Of a stretch of 64,000 nt of DNA, positions 41,297 to 52,616 are shown piece by piece. The stretch is from assembly GCF_002443255.2 (NCBI RefSeq), contig NW_019211459.1, positions 24,819,388 through 24,883,387 on the forward strand, read 5' to 3'. Origin of the DNA: Varroa destructor (Eukaryota; Arthropoda; Arachnida; Mesostigmata; Varroidae). A program made the position numbers and the translations under genes. Under the pieces are notes generated by a model. It saw only the letters and a list, made by a program, of their open reading frames with translations, searched no databases and had not been told where the DNA came from. Within the stretch, counting starts at the first letter, position 1, and each line of letters starts with the position of its first letter.

Positions 41297-42493
41297 CCAC
41301 ATGGTGGGCTGACCAAAGCCCGCGGGTAAAACTCTAGCCAAAATGGCCATCTCTCGAAATGGCGAAGTTTCCTAGATTAGCGCAACGACAAAACGCGTAC
41401 GGACCTATAATGTACGCGTCTCTAGTCAAACAATTTGCCTCAATAAATATAATCTGATAGTGTACAATATGTGAAACAGCCATGAACAGCAGGAAGTGTC
41501 TTCGTTTTCTATTCATATATAAATATTCATCAGGTTGACAGTACCCTATCAAGTGCCAGGCCACGCAGCTCGCCGAAGTTTTTCCTATTTTTACGATTTC
41601 GTACAAACGTTCTTCGAAGATTTACTTTGGCCCGTGTTGATATAACGGTTTTAAGCGTCGTGTATCCATCCGTCATGAGCATCCGTCCAGCTCGGATCGT
41701 ATCATATGTTCTGTGTATGCATAAGTAGAAACAACAAAGGCACCATAGACTGTGATACGACATGTCGTGATCCGACATTTCCGAGACGGCATCAGATGGT
41801 CGCGTAGCTTTTATGAGCCTCGGAGGGCCGGTAAATTGTTATAAATTTTTGAGAGGAGGTGTCGTTCATACAAGATACGACCTGAATAATTAAACAATAT
41901 CCGACAATGTGTTTACAATGATGCTTTCGAACTCGTCTTTTTTGCCTGCACATATTTTTCTCTCGCCTTACCTGATCTTGCTTTCGCCCGCCCTACCAAT
42001 CGTAATACAACTTATGACCGAACCATATTCTTGCATATGGTGGTACCCGATCTTGATGCTCAGATAGTTGGTTATTATTAATATAATGCTATGTCCCCCA
42101 ACTGGGGATCATTCCTGCGTGGCCATTATCTGCATGGCTGCCGCCGTTCAGCGCCAGTTCATCTGCATGCCTACCTTTACGAAACTGCATAACTGAAAAC
42201 CAGTTATGAAACACGTGATCTTGTGATTCCATCGCTTGTAGTCCTGCCGTACCGCTTGTTGATGTCGTTTGAAATAACATGTTCTAACGTTAGTAGCCTA
42301 TATTTTGTGCAGGCTGGACGTTTGCCACGACGCTGTGACAGGCTCCTTGGCAAGTCGTGTTTGCTGGTAAACCGATACACGCAGAAGTACGGGCCCGGCT
42401 TGCCCACTGTAGCTAATGCCGCTGCGATGTCAGCGACTGCTACTGCATTCCCTACGTAGCACCGCCCACACTACATAGCCCCTACGGTAACAA

Positions 42494-42509
42494 CAGCAGC
42501 AGCAGCAGC
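42494..42509. repeat. (CAG)5 repeat
   Basis: Five CAG units at the left end of a GC-rich block. Confidence 0.85.
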
Positions 42510-43018
42510 AACAGGAGTGAATAGGAAATTAAGAGTTGCCTATCTTTTGCGTCGCGACTTGCAGCAGCAGGCGGTCTAGGCCTGGCGCAGGCTGCAGCAG
42601 TCCTCTTCAGCGACGAACGACGCGTGTCAGCGTCCGTAGTAGGCGCGTCAGCCGTAGCGGTAGCTGTAGTGGCAACGCTCCTACGAAACGCATGTTTCGT
42701 CGTTGGTGGGCGGTATCAAGAAGGCAGTCGATCAGGAGAGGAGAGCAGTCACATGGAGAAGTGACCGCGATCGGCGCCCAGCGTGAGATCGAGGAGGTGG
42801 TAAATGCTGACGCACTTGCGCCATTACCCTGTAGCGTCTATAGTCGTTAGTAGTAGTGGCTATAACGGGCATGCGACGTCTTGCGGTCCGAGTCGACTTC
42901 GTCTTTGTAGTCATCTTTGAAATACCGTAGCCCTCGACGACCATCTGCCGTAGAGTGTAGATGAAGACAACAACGGTGAGGATATAGGATATTGGATCAT
43001 TACTGTAGTCGTTAACAG

Positions 43019-43276
43019 ATAGAGAAGAGGATACGCAAACAGACAGGCTGCAAACGGGCTATCGTGGCTGAGGAATCGTATCGTTATGCCTGGTCGGACG
43101 TTCACCGTAGCTGGCGGCTGGCCGGCACGCGAGTAGAGGGCAACGGAGGACAAAACGGCAAAACTTATACCACGAGCGTAGCCACGGAATCGGCGTCAAC
43201 GGTGCTAACTACGACTAATACGGTAACAGCCGTCTCAGAGGACGATTATAGGAGCGGCGACGACGAACCAGCTTAG
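43019..43276 (+). CDS. Candidate terminal exon with acidic C-terminus
   Basis: After an acceptor-like GTCGTTAACAG, a frame of 85 codons runs to TAG. It begins IEKRIRKQTGCKRAIV, has a Thr/Ser-rich middle and ends in an acidic tail (SEDDYRSGDDEPA). It contains no ATG, so if coding it must be an internal or last exon. It lies in a GC-rich block with other open frames on both strands, which weakens the case. The product is not recognised. Confidence 0.2.
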   Translation: MEKRIRKQTGCKRAIVAEESYRYAWSDVHRSWRLAGTRVEGNGGQNGKTYTTSVATESASTVLTTTNTVTAVSEDDYRSGDDEPA

Positions 43277-43281
43277 TAACA

Positions 43282-43318
43282 ATGGCGACGCAGCACGAAC
43301 TGACTCAATCCAGTTGGA
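43282..43318 (+). CDS. Candidate short first coding exon
   Basis: The ATG at 43282 has an excellent context (TAACAATGGCG). It opens a frame MATQHELTQSSW that meets a donor-like GGA|GTAAGC at 43318/43319. Without splicing, the frame continues for 47 codons to a TAG. It begins six bases after the preceding candidate frame ends, so the two calls are probably alternatives rather than parts of one gene. No downstream exon was identified. Confidence 0.15.
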
Positions 43319-43841
43319 GTAAGCAAAGGAAGAATTGCGAACAAGACCGAGCTGCACTAGACTGTACTTGTCTACGGGTAGTCCGCGTGTATATACGCTC
43401 GACTACTACGGTCGCCGTCGCGTAGTGAGAACTGATTGCGGTACGAGGAGGCCATTGGTGACCGGGTGCCTGACGTCAATATTAAGTCCAATCAGCCCGT
43501 GATATGTGTCGTTCCGAAGATTGATATAGCGTTTGCAAGCCGACGTTGAGGCAAGCCAGAATGCATATACTTAACAGGAACAATAGCAGCAGTCAACTAC
43601 GCTAATGGCGCGATATAAATGGTGTGACTGTTGCAAACTGCGCAGTGATCACTATCAGTATGATGGTATTTGTTAGGAAAAGCGTTGCGAGAGTCCAAGG
43701 TACGGAAGATGATGGCGGCTAGCGTAAAGAAGGCGTCCAGAGATAATGACACTAGTGAGGTGCGTCTATACCGTCGTTTCTACCGTACAGGTACTATGTA
43801 AATGTCAAGCATCTATCCACTATAAGAAGTATAGAGTATAC

Positions 43842-43854
43842 ATATATATATATA
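43842..43854. repeat. (AT)n short tract
   Basis: Six AT units. Confidence 0.8.
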
Positions 43855-44151
43855 CAATATAAGTAGTAAAAGTTTTCACTTATGTGAGTCAGCACTTGCG
43901 TTGCTATGTTAACGTCTGTACCATCAAATGTACCCGGCAATCGAATTGCGATATAGCTTATGAAACTAGAGGCGTTTTGGATGAATAGTCCATAATTTGA
44001 TAGCTAGATCAACTGAAAAAGATAAATAAGCCATAGACTAGAGTGATGCTGTATGCATGTACATCTCATTGTGACGATTTAATACAATGACGAATGCCCT
44101 TATGAAAGATTGCAATTACCTGCTTAGCTATTGTCTGACTACTTCCGACTA

Positions 44152-44257
44152 CTTTTTTTGTAAATACAAGATATTTTTACCTATTTTTGCCGCTTTGTTC
44201 GCCCGGTATCTACAAAGCACATTGAGTCTGATCTGAGCTTTTTTTTCTGAGCTGAAC
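44152..44257 (+). repeat. Dispersed repeat pair 1, copy 1
   Basis: About 105 bases match 45806-45907 in the same orientation. The last 60 or so bases are nearly identical, including GTTCGCCCGGTATCTACAAA and GAGTCTGATCTGAGC, then a T-run, then CTGAGCTGAAC. The 5' part differs by small indels. A pyrimidine tract ending CTCTACACAG follows directly and resembles a splice acceptor. No terminal inverted repeats were seen. Confidence 0.8.
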
Positions 44258-44348
44258 TTTTTTTGCTCTACACAGAGTTTACCTATAAGGTTAGGTTAAT
44301 ACGGGCCGACCGAGTACCCGTGAGAGGTTAGTGGGTTATGTATTTCGT

Positions 44349-44369
44349 GATGGCTGGGAACCAGCCGTC
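44349..44369. repeat. 9-bp hairpin with 3-base loop
   Basis: GATGGCTGG, loop GAA, then CCAGCCGTC, with one wobble pair. It lies about 90 bases downstream of the first repeat-pair-1 copy. Confidence 0.65.
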
Positions 44370-44970
44370 TGTGTGATAAAGTGCCTGACGGTAATGCCGC
44401 AAGTAAAACTCTAAACAGAGAGATAGAGAAAAGGCTGGCCGAGTTCAGTTACATTTCAGTCAAATATAAATCATTTCTGTAAAGATGATCACCACGGGTT
44501 CTTGAGGTCGTTCGCTTTTGATCATTCGTCTAGTAGTGCCTTCAACTGCTACACTCTTTACGTATTATGCCAGGGTCCCGGGACATTTTGCTGGTCGAAC
44601 TTCGCAGTAACACAGTTATTTGCCTGTATAGTATCCTTCAGCATTAAGGATTAATGGAGCAACATCTTAGGCCTGCATGTCTACCTTCGATTTGTATCTA
44701 GCCGAGAGCACGATGCTGTGCTGATTAAATTTTACCTTTCTGTCCCTTTATCACATCTATATAAGACAAAAATCTGTAGAACCTAATAGGTGGATACGCA
44801 GTAATCTTCCGTTGTCTAGACGAGACTGGTAAAAATCATTGCCGTAAATATGAGTAGATCAGGACCAAATCAAAAATGGCTACGTCGGGTCTCGGAGCGC
44901 ACACGTGGCACAGCTGACCAGTTTTGCAGAACGATTAGTCAAGCTGCCACTGGTATAGCGGTCATGCTAT

Positions 44971-44993
44971 CGCTCGCTCGCTCGCTCGCTCGC
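44971..44993. repeat. (CGCT)n tract
   Basis: Five to six tandem CGCT units, the same motif class as the tract at 25229. Confidence 0.9.
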
Positions 44994-45805
44994 AAACGAC
45001 GCTTCCCCCATAATTTGAGCTGGGCTAGCAGTTTGCGGCGCTTCTACGTATACGTTTACTCACGTATAATCCACCGAGCCGTTACGTTCCGTACGTTACC
45101 CATAAATAGAACTTGTTCACTTGAAGGCCATGCTAGGCGAAGCTAAATTGAATCAGGGATAATGGTATTTTATTGAATTACGCGGCTATATACAAAGCAC
45201 TCGAACAAAATGATGAGCATATTTTTCTTTTCGATTTTCCATTTTGAATAGATAGCGCACTAGTGCCAAGATGTCTATGTTCCCTCAATACTTAAGGCTG
45301 TACCGGCGCCTGACCAGGTGATTTCTTTTGAACGATGCAACCGTGGCCATTTCGGGATTAAATGTCGAAAAATACTAAGGTTTGAATTTATTCGCAGGAT
45401 TAGCTGTTACGCATCGGATATCGGTTGTGGCGTTCCTTCTCTGAAACGCTCTGATAGTCTGATTCCTCCTCCTGTATATCTTCTAGATTCAGGTTAGTTT
45501 TGCCTTACTACAACAGGTCGGGTTATCCAAAGAGCAGTGATGATGCATTTGCTGAGACTTAGGCACATAGCGACAGCTTTTTAACTAAAAAAAGCAAACC
45601 AAAAATTCTGCGCCTATCTGACGTTCTTGAAATCGATCGAAGTGAATTTGTGTTTTTTTTTTTTACTAAAAATATCTTCAGCTATTCGGAATAAATTTAC
45701 TAGTTCACAACCACCGCCAACTAGAAGAGCTTTTCTTCTAAGAACTTTACTAATTGTTAATTAGCAAAGGACACTGTAAAAGTTCATTAAGTGTTTAACT
45801 CGTGT

Positions 45806-45907
45806 CTTTTTTTTGTAAAGATGTTTTTACCTACTTTTTGATGTTCTGTTCGCCCGGTATCTACAAAGCGCATTGAGTCTGATCTGAGCTTTTTTTCTGA
45901 GCTGAAC
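45806..45907 (+). repeat. Dispersed repeat pair 1, copy 2
   Basis: This is the second copy of the unit at 44152, about 1.65 kb downstream. It has one substitution in the core (AAGCGCATT versus AAGCACATT) and one fewer T in the T-run. It is followed by an acceptor-like GGGTGCAG about 20 bases later. It is not coding in any obvious frame. Confidence 0.8.
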
Positions 45908-48067
45908 TTATTCACACGAACTGGGTGCAGGTGATTTCCTGATCCAATAGGTGAACATGTAAACACTCTCTTGGTAACAGATGACTCCATACTTATCCAA
46001 ATTTTATGGCTGCTCTACCGCGACTCAGGGAACGTTCCTTTTTCTAGCATAGCCTTACCCTCTTGGCCCCGATTGAATTCCCATAATACCAACCGAAAAC
46101 TACTAATAGATTATTCGTTTCAATGACCACTATATCTGTCCCAGGTGAGCCACTGCTAGCGTCAGCTGCCCTGACAAGCCGACGACCTGACTGCCACGTC
46201 GACAAATTGCTACCCCGTCAATAAACTGGTGTGACCTTATAGTCCACTAGAAGTACTGCATGGCACTTAATGATGAAGGCAGCAACTACAGTGATGTTTA
46301 CCACAGTAGGTAGGAGACCAGCGATCAACATCCAGGCCAACTTGTGTTGATCCGATTTGGTTATATTACGGCTCCCGATCGATTGCCAATGATTTGCACA
46401 GAATGTGCCGTGGCTCTCGGCTCATGCGAGATAACAGAGCCTGATATTATTTATTTTTGGCCCACTTGGAATGTCAATCTAGGCAATATAGAACTTGGAA
46501 GCCGACCATACCTCAAGGAAGTCAGCCATCAGCACACCGGGGCAGCGATCTGTTAAGACCTCCTACAACTTGTCGGAGAATGCCATGAATACATATGAGA
46601 GGACAATATAGCGTATGACGAAAATCGTAAACAACTCTCCTAAATATTTTACTCTCGCTTGCTTTGAGTAGCCAATATGGTTCGCTCATCGTGCCTATGC
46701 TTTACACAAAAAGAGTTATGATACGTTCGATGAGATATCTGTCAACAAGCTGTCACCTTTGTTCTATTGTTCGACATACTGTGTGGCGAGTGTTTACTGA
46801 AGATCCGCGACCAACTCGTCGTTGACTAGGACGAGTCTAATTCGTAATAACACTTAAGCCTCGAGTCGTCTATTTAACGGCGACTTCATGGCTCATCGTA
46901 ATCATCGTCGTCATTTCTAAAGCCCTTCGGTTCACTTCGCAGAAAAAGAGTCCACGATTACATTTGCAAGACCGACGAATCAAATAAGCAAGACTATCTG
47001 AATAATTACCAGAAGAAAAACACGTTGAGATGATGCGTTCTAACGAGAAGACTATTTATAAACAAACCGACATCTACTTGAACTCGTCACCATCACTTAA
47101 GGCTACCATAGCAGACCGTTATCGTAAGCGATCTCACAGCCGCGACGCTGGAGGGCTCACGCTGTTCAACGCCACAACTCTGCTCGAGGACCGTTACTCT
47201 TCGACCGACCGAGCCAGCAGCGTCTGTTAGAACAACTCGTGGAAACTCGTGACGCTTTCGTGGCATCACCCAATGGCATTCGTTTCACAATAGTCTCTAT
47301 CATATGCACGCAACATGCCAGCTCTGTTCCCTGGCATCGCTGCTAGTGCTGCTGTTTCGCTGCGGTGGCAACTAGACAAACTAGAAATAGTAAACTAACC
47401 CTAGAAGTGACGCCATTGCTACTACCGGTGCTGATATACAATAATCTCAAGCAGATAAATGCTTTTGTTACCTTAGACATAAAGACGGTATGGTGGCGGC
47501 ACAGCTATCAAATATATTCGTATGAGTATGTTATGGGAGCGTACCAGGACGCCTGAACGGAGACACCGAGATTAATGGCCTTCTAGCTTTAGGTCAGTGC
47601 CCCTGAGAAACGCATAACACACAGTTAGCTAATAGCGAGGCGATTGTCTGAGTACCTTGAACAAGTCATCCAAATTACATAGTATTATACAACAAAGGGG
47701 TGTTGAATAAATTACGCGCGAAATCGCTGGCCACTAGTTGAGCATAGGTTATAAGTGGCTCGACAGAGAATGCTGTTGGTTCCCCATTGAATGACGATAT
47801 ATTGCAATCACAGGCGATCAAAAGCAGGTTATCGAATATGTTTCTTGTTTATGTATATGCACTGGGCGGATTCAAAGCAGTTACGCCTCGAACGCGGGGT
47901 CTGGGCGCCTTCTTTAAAATAGTTGAACCACTATTACATTACTAAATATATGACGAGTACTTTTTGTTGATGCAAATATGTGCCCCCAATCGTTCCCTTG
48001 GCTCTATTTTGTATAGGTCGCTCATTACGGTTACACGATTACCCCCTCCATCTTCATCTCTTTTCAG

Positions 48068-48136
48068 GTGACAACTTCACGGGAACCCGCCAAGAACTTA
48101 CTTGGCTTAGTAGTTTCGAGTTTCTCTACGGCAATG
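48068..48136 (+). CDS. Candidate exon with strong acceptor
   Basis: The acceptor is very good: a long CT-rich tract ending CATCTCTTTTCAG. The 23-codon phase-0 frame (ending VVSSFSTAM) is hydrophobic and is followed by a weak donor, ATG|GTATTT. Skipping the 161-base interval joins it in frame to the next candidate exon at 48298. The frame would also stay open into the supposed intron for a short way. No upstream exon is seen and the function is unknown. A loose resemblance to a sugar-transporter membrane segment is discussed under rejected items. Confidence 0.18.
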
Positions 48137-48297
48137 GTATTTTTTTCGTATGCAGTAACATTACATAGGTTGTGATTAAGGAGATTTTTGGTGAACTACA
48201 ATCTGAGACAAAATTTTGTTGTTTACAACTCCACTCGATTCCTACTAAGTCTGGTCTAACTTTTAGATATTTCAAAATCAATTTTCTTTTCCCACAG

Positions 48298-48372
48298 GTG
48301 GCGCCGCTCGTCTTTCTTTATAATCTCATTTGTCGCGAGCAAACGCTAGACAGCCTTGACACCCCGACCTGA
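48298..48372 (+). CDS. Candidate terminal exon after strong acceptor
   Basis: The tract TTTTCTTTTCCCACAG immediately precedes a phase-0 frame of 24 codons, VAPLVFLYNLICREQ and onward, ending TGA. The other two frames close within this segment. It would follow the candidate exon at 48068-48136 without a frameshift. No AATAAA signal is evident in the next several hundred bases, which argues against it being the true 3' end of a gene. Confidence 0.18.
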   Translation: MAPLVFLYNLICREQTLDSLDTPT

Positions 48373-48828
48373 AAGCTAGTGCAGGTGCACGTCCGTCAAC
48401 CGCTGATCGACCTTTAAGCAGATCTGGCTGGACTATTTGAAACACCATGGACCGAAACGGTAGAAGTTCAATCTACATTGTCGCACCGCAATATCGTTTG
48501 GACGTCTGGATGTCATGAAGACGTCTTCCCCGAGACTTCCCGCACTGTCGTCTGGCATTGTTGCATTCGTGAAAATTGTGCTACCTGTCTTCTTCTACTA
48601 CCGCCACTAATCCCGGGAAGTTAATCTCATAGGTATCTCTGGGAAAACTGGATTGTCCCGGAGACGCCTGCTGAGGTTAGTTGCCTCGGGTTCGCATTCC
48701 TCACGCTCAGCACGACATCACAGCCAACATCACGATATCGCCGAAACTCACCACCCATTACCACGACCTTTCTTGACACGCATTAGATTTCCTGCATTGC
48801 AATACAGTTATAGCCTTTTTTGCTTTCA

Positions 48829-48851
48829 TTCCTTCCTTCCTTCCTTCCTTC
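48829..48851. repeat. (TTCC)n microsatellite
   Basis: Five tandem TTCC units. Confidence 0.9.
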
Positions 48852-49649
48852 ATACCAGGACCTGTCCTAGAAGCCACCATTCGAGTATAGCGGCGTGTGC
48901 TTGTGGTTTATAGTTTATGCATGTCCGCTTCGATTGTTCCCTTCTTCCCATAGCTCTTGATCTCAGAGTGAATTATTGGGGCTTATTCAGTTTTTCTTTA
49001 CTTACCTTTTATTGCATATTGTGTCGTAAAAGTCGCTTGACTGCTCTGGGAAAAATGCATGTGGGTTAAACAAATATGGGAGATACAAAATGTGTTTCTT
49101 GTATTTTTGATTTCATATATTAATTCGATCATTGGAAGAAAACCGTGGTTGCAGCACGCTTAAGTTGCCGTTGTGGTCTTGATTACTAAACCTACTGGGT
49201 TTGTTTACGGAGTACTTTAATGGGGAGCCTGAACGCATTGTCTGAATTGCTTTGGTTCCTCTTTGCTAGCTCATTTTTCACACACACTTAAACGATGAAG
49301 CAGAAATCCGTAGGCACAAACTGCTCCTAAGCAATTAGATAACTTCTTTATTTTTTTCGCCTGATTTTTTTAAAACGCTATATAGGTCAATTGTTTCGCT
49401 TTCGCTGTAGGTGAAGCACCCAAGACACGCTGCTACTAGAGCTGATTTCAAAAGTTCGCTGACAGTTAATGCTTCGAAAATAACTGTGAACATAAGTTCT
49501 AGCGAGTACTTCCCAGCTGTAGATAATCCCCAACTTCATGCATCGTATAACCCATTCGTTTTGACAAGTTATCTCGTCTCGGCTAATCTACTAGTTACTA
49601 TCAGATCGTTATTGTGTGACTAGTGTTCTATGACTTTTGAGTCGGCCGC

Positions 49650-49731
49650 CTCCGCTGTGAGTATTACATCAGGTACTGGTTCATATTGAGTACCAGTATC
49701 GATGTCATATTCTCAGTGTAGCCGGCGTTTG
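49650..49731 (+). repeat. Dispersed repeat pair 2, copy 1, with stem-loop
   Basis: About 80 bases match 51122-51214 in the same orientation, including the shared string TGTGAGTATTACATCAGG. A stem-loop spans 49667-49704: CATC-A-GGTACTG pairs with CAGTATC-GATG, leaving one bulged A and one G-T wobble around a 15-base loop. A donor-like GTGAGT lies at 49657, exactly 10 bases before the stem. Family unknown. Confidence 0.8.
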
Positions 49732-51121
49732 TGAAATTCGAAGACAGCAGACACTCTGACGGCGGTCAGCAGCTACGGCCTGTCAGGCTGAACAGGCAAC
49801 GAGGTAAACAAATCAGACCTAGGTCGCTATTGAGTCCCGCATCAGGACATGCTAATAGATAAGTTAATATTCGAGGAAAACCATTGCGAGCGTTGAACAA
49901 GAAAACGTAAACACTCATAAGGACTAACGAATGATATTGCGTGATCTCATTTGGTATTCGTGACATTAGATGTTGCCTAAAAAGCAAGTGTTACCGTATT
50001 TCAACACAAACGTGGATCTCCTTTCGGTAAATCTGGTAAGGCAATAGCACCGTATCAATCCGAACAGAGTATCATTTGGTATTTCTATTGTTATTTGCGT
50101 CAGGTCAAGAAGAATATTTGTCCTGGTGCCTGCAACAGGAGCGTTGAATAGCCTATTCTCTGATTTTTGGCTATATTTACCTTACTTATGATCAGACGCT
50201 TTCGGGCCAAATAATCTACCTTGTATTCGTTTGTTCATCGCCTAAAGATAGGAGCTCCGATTATATAATTGCATCGAATAACTGAGTAGAATACCGAAGG
50301 CCTTTTCAACTCGATATTTTATATTTTCTGCTTTTATAAACAGTCACTTGAACTTTGTCATTGCAATTCAAAGGCGCACCTAATAAATCTTTGAGTGGCT
50401 GAATAGTTGTCCGACAAAGCATGTGTTTTTATTTCGTTCACATTGGGCGGTCTATAATATTACAGAAGAAGAAGGGCTAGATATAGGCATCTATGAAGAA
50501 ATTAGTTATTTAGGCATCAGCAAGCGATACGTTTTATTGTATTGATAATTCTGTCACAGAAAGTTCCCGGTAGCCGTGTTCAGCGATCGACCACCTCGAC
50601 TATAGGACGTACGAGTGTGTTTGCTCATAATGGAGAACGCTGTAGCAATAGACATTTCTGCCTATATGTAACAAACCAGTTTCGCAGAACGACTTAGACC
50701 AAATGCATTTTGGTGCTTTCGTTGACGAGACGCACGTTATAGTCTGGTATGACTCGGTTAGTAACGTTATTTTTGCGTTCATCAAGCTAGATTCTACAAT
50801 GAAACGATATTACGCTACTCAGGGAATCGTCTTAAACAATGCGATCCGAACACAGACGTCATGAAGCTGTTTCAGCTACGATCCGTAACGTCAAATGTAC
50901 ATGAGCTTTTTTTTTTTAGCTACGAGATAGCACCGCGAATTATTGTGGTCCCCAGTGAGGTCGGCTGGCAGGCCAATGAAGATAACGGTCAGAGGAACGT
51001 TCACTTCATTCGCGGTTCGTCAATTTTCGTCGTATTCGAAGCTCGTTGACAGAGCACATTTTCGAAAATAGATTACCTTGAACTTTTTATGTTTTCGACG
51101 AGGCTACAGAGAAACTTTCTG

Positions 51122-51214
51122 GCTCCACTGTGAGTATTACATCAGGTACTGGTTTAAATACGCTGTTATCAGTACCGATGTCATATTCGCGGTGTGGCTG
51201 GCATTTCCTCAGCA
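51122..51214 (+). repeat. Dispersed repeat pair 2, copy 2, with stem-loop
   Basis: This is the second copy of the unit at 49650. Its stem-loop spans 51140-51180, with CATC-A-GGTACTG pairing perfectly with CAGTACC-GATG apart from the same bulged A. The loop is 18 bases and unlike that of the first copy. GTGAGT lies at 51130, again 10 bases before the stem. The stem is conserved while the loop has diverged. Confidence 0.8.
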
Positions 51215-51410
51215 GGGTGCGTCGACGTAATTACGTAGTATACAGTTGTTGTTATTATAATATCCCACGCTTTAGGCATCTTATGAGCAATCTGATTAAC
51301 AAAGTGAAAAAGCCAACACCTTGTAATCCTAAGAAACCCGTATGATTATATAGAAAATATGACGTTAATAGCATGTTTGAAGGCTTTCAAAATCTCTACT
51401 AGTCGGGAGT

Positions 51411-51438
51411 GTATATATATATATGTATATATATATAT
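51411..51438. repeat. (TA)n microsatellite
   Basis: Two TA runs separated by a single TGTA interruption. Confidence 0.9.
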
Positions 51439-51544
51439 GGAACGGCAAATATATAAGAACGGCAAGGTTGTGTGTTTATAGTGCTGATGTTTCTCTTCAC
51501 AGATCAACATAATATCAGTCATAAGAAATGCAATTTCAACAGAG

Positions 51545-51569
51545 AAAAAAAAAAAAAAAAAAAAAAAAA
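51545..51569. repeat. (A)25 tract
   Basis: Twenty-five uninterrupted A residues. It could be a retroposed tail, but no target-site duplication or upstream element was recognised. Confidence 0.95.
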
Positions 51570-52585
51570 GAGATAGTTCTCCGTCGCCGGACTAAGTATT
51601 AGTTTAGGGAAAATGCCTGAAACATGGAGCAACGTTTAGATCACACTGAAAAGTGTGTGTGTGTGTATTACCCGTAGCAGGCTCACGTACAGCGTTTGCA
51701 ATGAGAAGTTACAATTATTGAATTTAGCATGCGTACTGAACGAAGGGCTGCGGACCTATTTGATAAATCTGAGGAACCTCGATTACAACTGAATGATTTC
51801 TAGGATTTGTATTGTAGGAGGCTAGCTTTTGTATGTGTATAGAATTAGGTTTTGTCGGAGTCGCGGAAACTGTAACAGGCATCATCGTCGAGCCCTCGCG
51901 TCAGCAACGATGCTGTCGGTTACGGACGACTATAGCTACATATGAAAAGATCGCACATGAAAGTGACCTAACTCCTAGATATAACTTCTAACAGCATGAA
52001 ATGAAGTTCTACTTAATTTTTCAATGGTGAAAATCGGCCAATTGGAAACATCGATCCAGCCGATTTGGCACCTGCTAATAATTAAATGGTATCTATTTTA
52101 TAGTGTCTACTTATGTTCTCCAGACTGGATCAAGGAAGTAGTTGTGTCCAGTATTTTCGAGAAGTACTCGTAAAACGTTGCCAAACATGCCTGGCAATAG
52201 GCGGAACAATCGATATATTCAAAACGTTACTTTAAGTTTAACTAGCGTAAGCGTAACGTAGTTGCGGATCTTTATTAGCAGTTTATTGTGTAAAGTTTTC
52301 TACGAAACCAACTTGTGGGTATTGCCTAGAGCCGCAGTCCGTGGCGTAGATGTGCCGTTCCACTAAGCTATTTTCACAGTAAATAGACCCAAAAGATCTG
52401 GGCCCTATTTGCTAAAAGCATTTCACGTTCAGCATTTTTTTTAAATAATGTTTATTCAATTGTCGTACATTTAACAAATAAGATAAAACAGAAGATTAAT
52501 TTGCTTGACAAAAATACAGTAAAATGAACCTACTCCATTTCGAATTATCTATATACAAGGATTTATCGCACAAATTGATGTTACA

Positions 52586-52616
52586 AATATATATATATAT
52601 GTATGTATGTATATAA
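52586..52616. repeat. (AT)n/(GTAT)n microsatellite
   Basis: TA units followed by three GTAT units. Confidence 0.9.

Larger units (their letters stand above)
30300..42400. other. Interval without a supported gene
   Basis: Mixed composition with GC-richer patches near 32.5-33.2 kb and 37.0-37.6 kb, and TA or GA microsatellites. Frames of 126 and 140 codons occur at 32604-32984 (minus) and 37645-38067 (plus). They are near the length expected by chance and have no recognisable domain. Several hairpins are listed separately. Confidence 0.5.
42400..43440. other. GC-rich, exon-like block
   Basis: This is a second sharp rise in GC and CpG, with a short CAG run (42494-42509) and open frames on both strands. 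It contains the two candidate plus-strand exons at 43019 and 43282. No domain was recognised. It may be a promoter and first-exon region. Confidence 0.25.

Noticed and set aside
44430..44450. GGCCGAGTT resembling a tRNA A-box
   Set aside because: No matching B-box or cloverleaf is found downstream.
48068..49623. Resemblance of three short hydrophobic segments to the second repeat of SWEET-type sugar transporters
   Set aside because: The match is a loose pattern (LGL...S...M..APL, then PFVLTSYLVSA) with spacing off by a residue. A stop codon falls where the family continues, and no first repeat was found. Hydrophobic chance peptides can give this.
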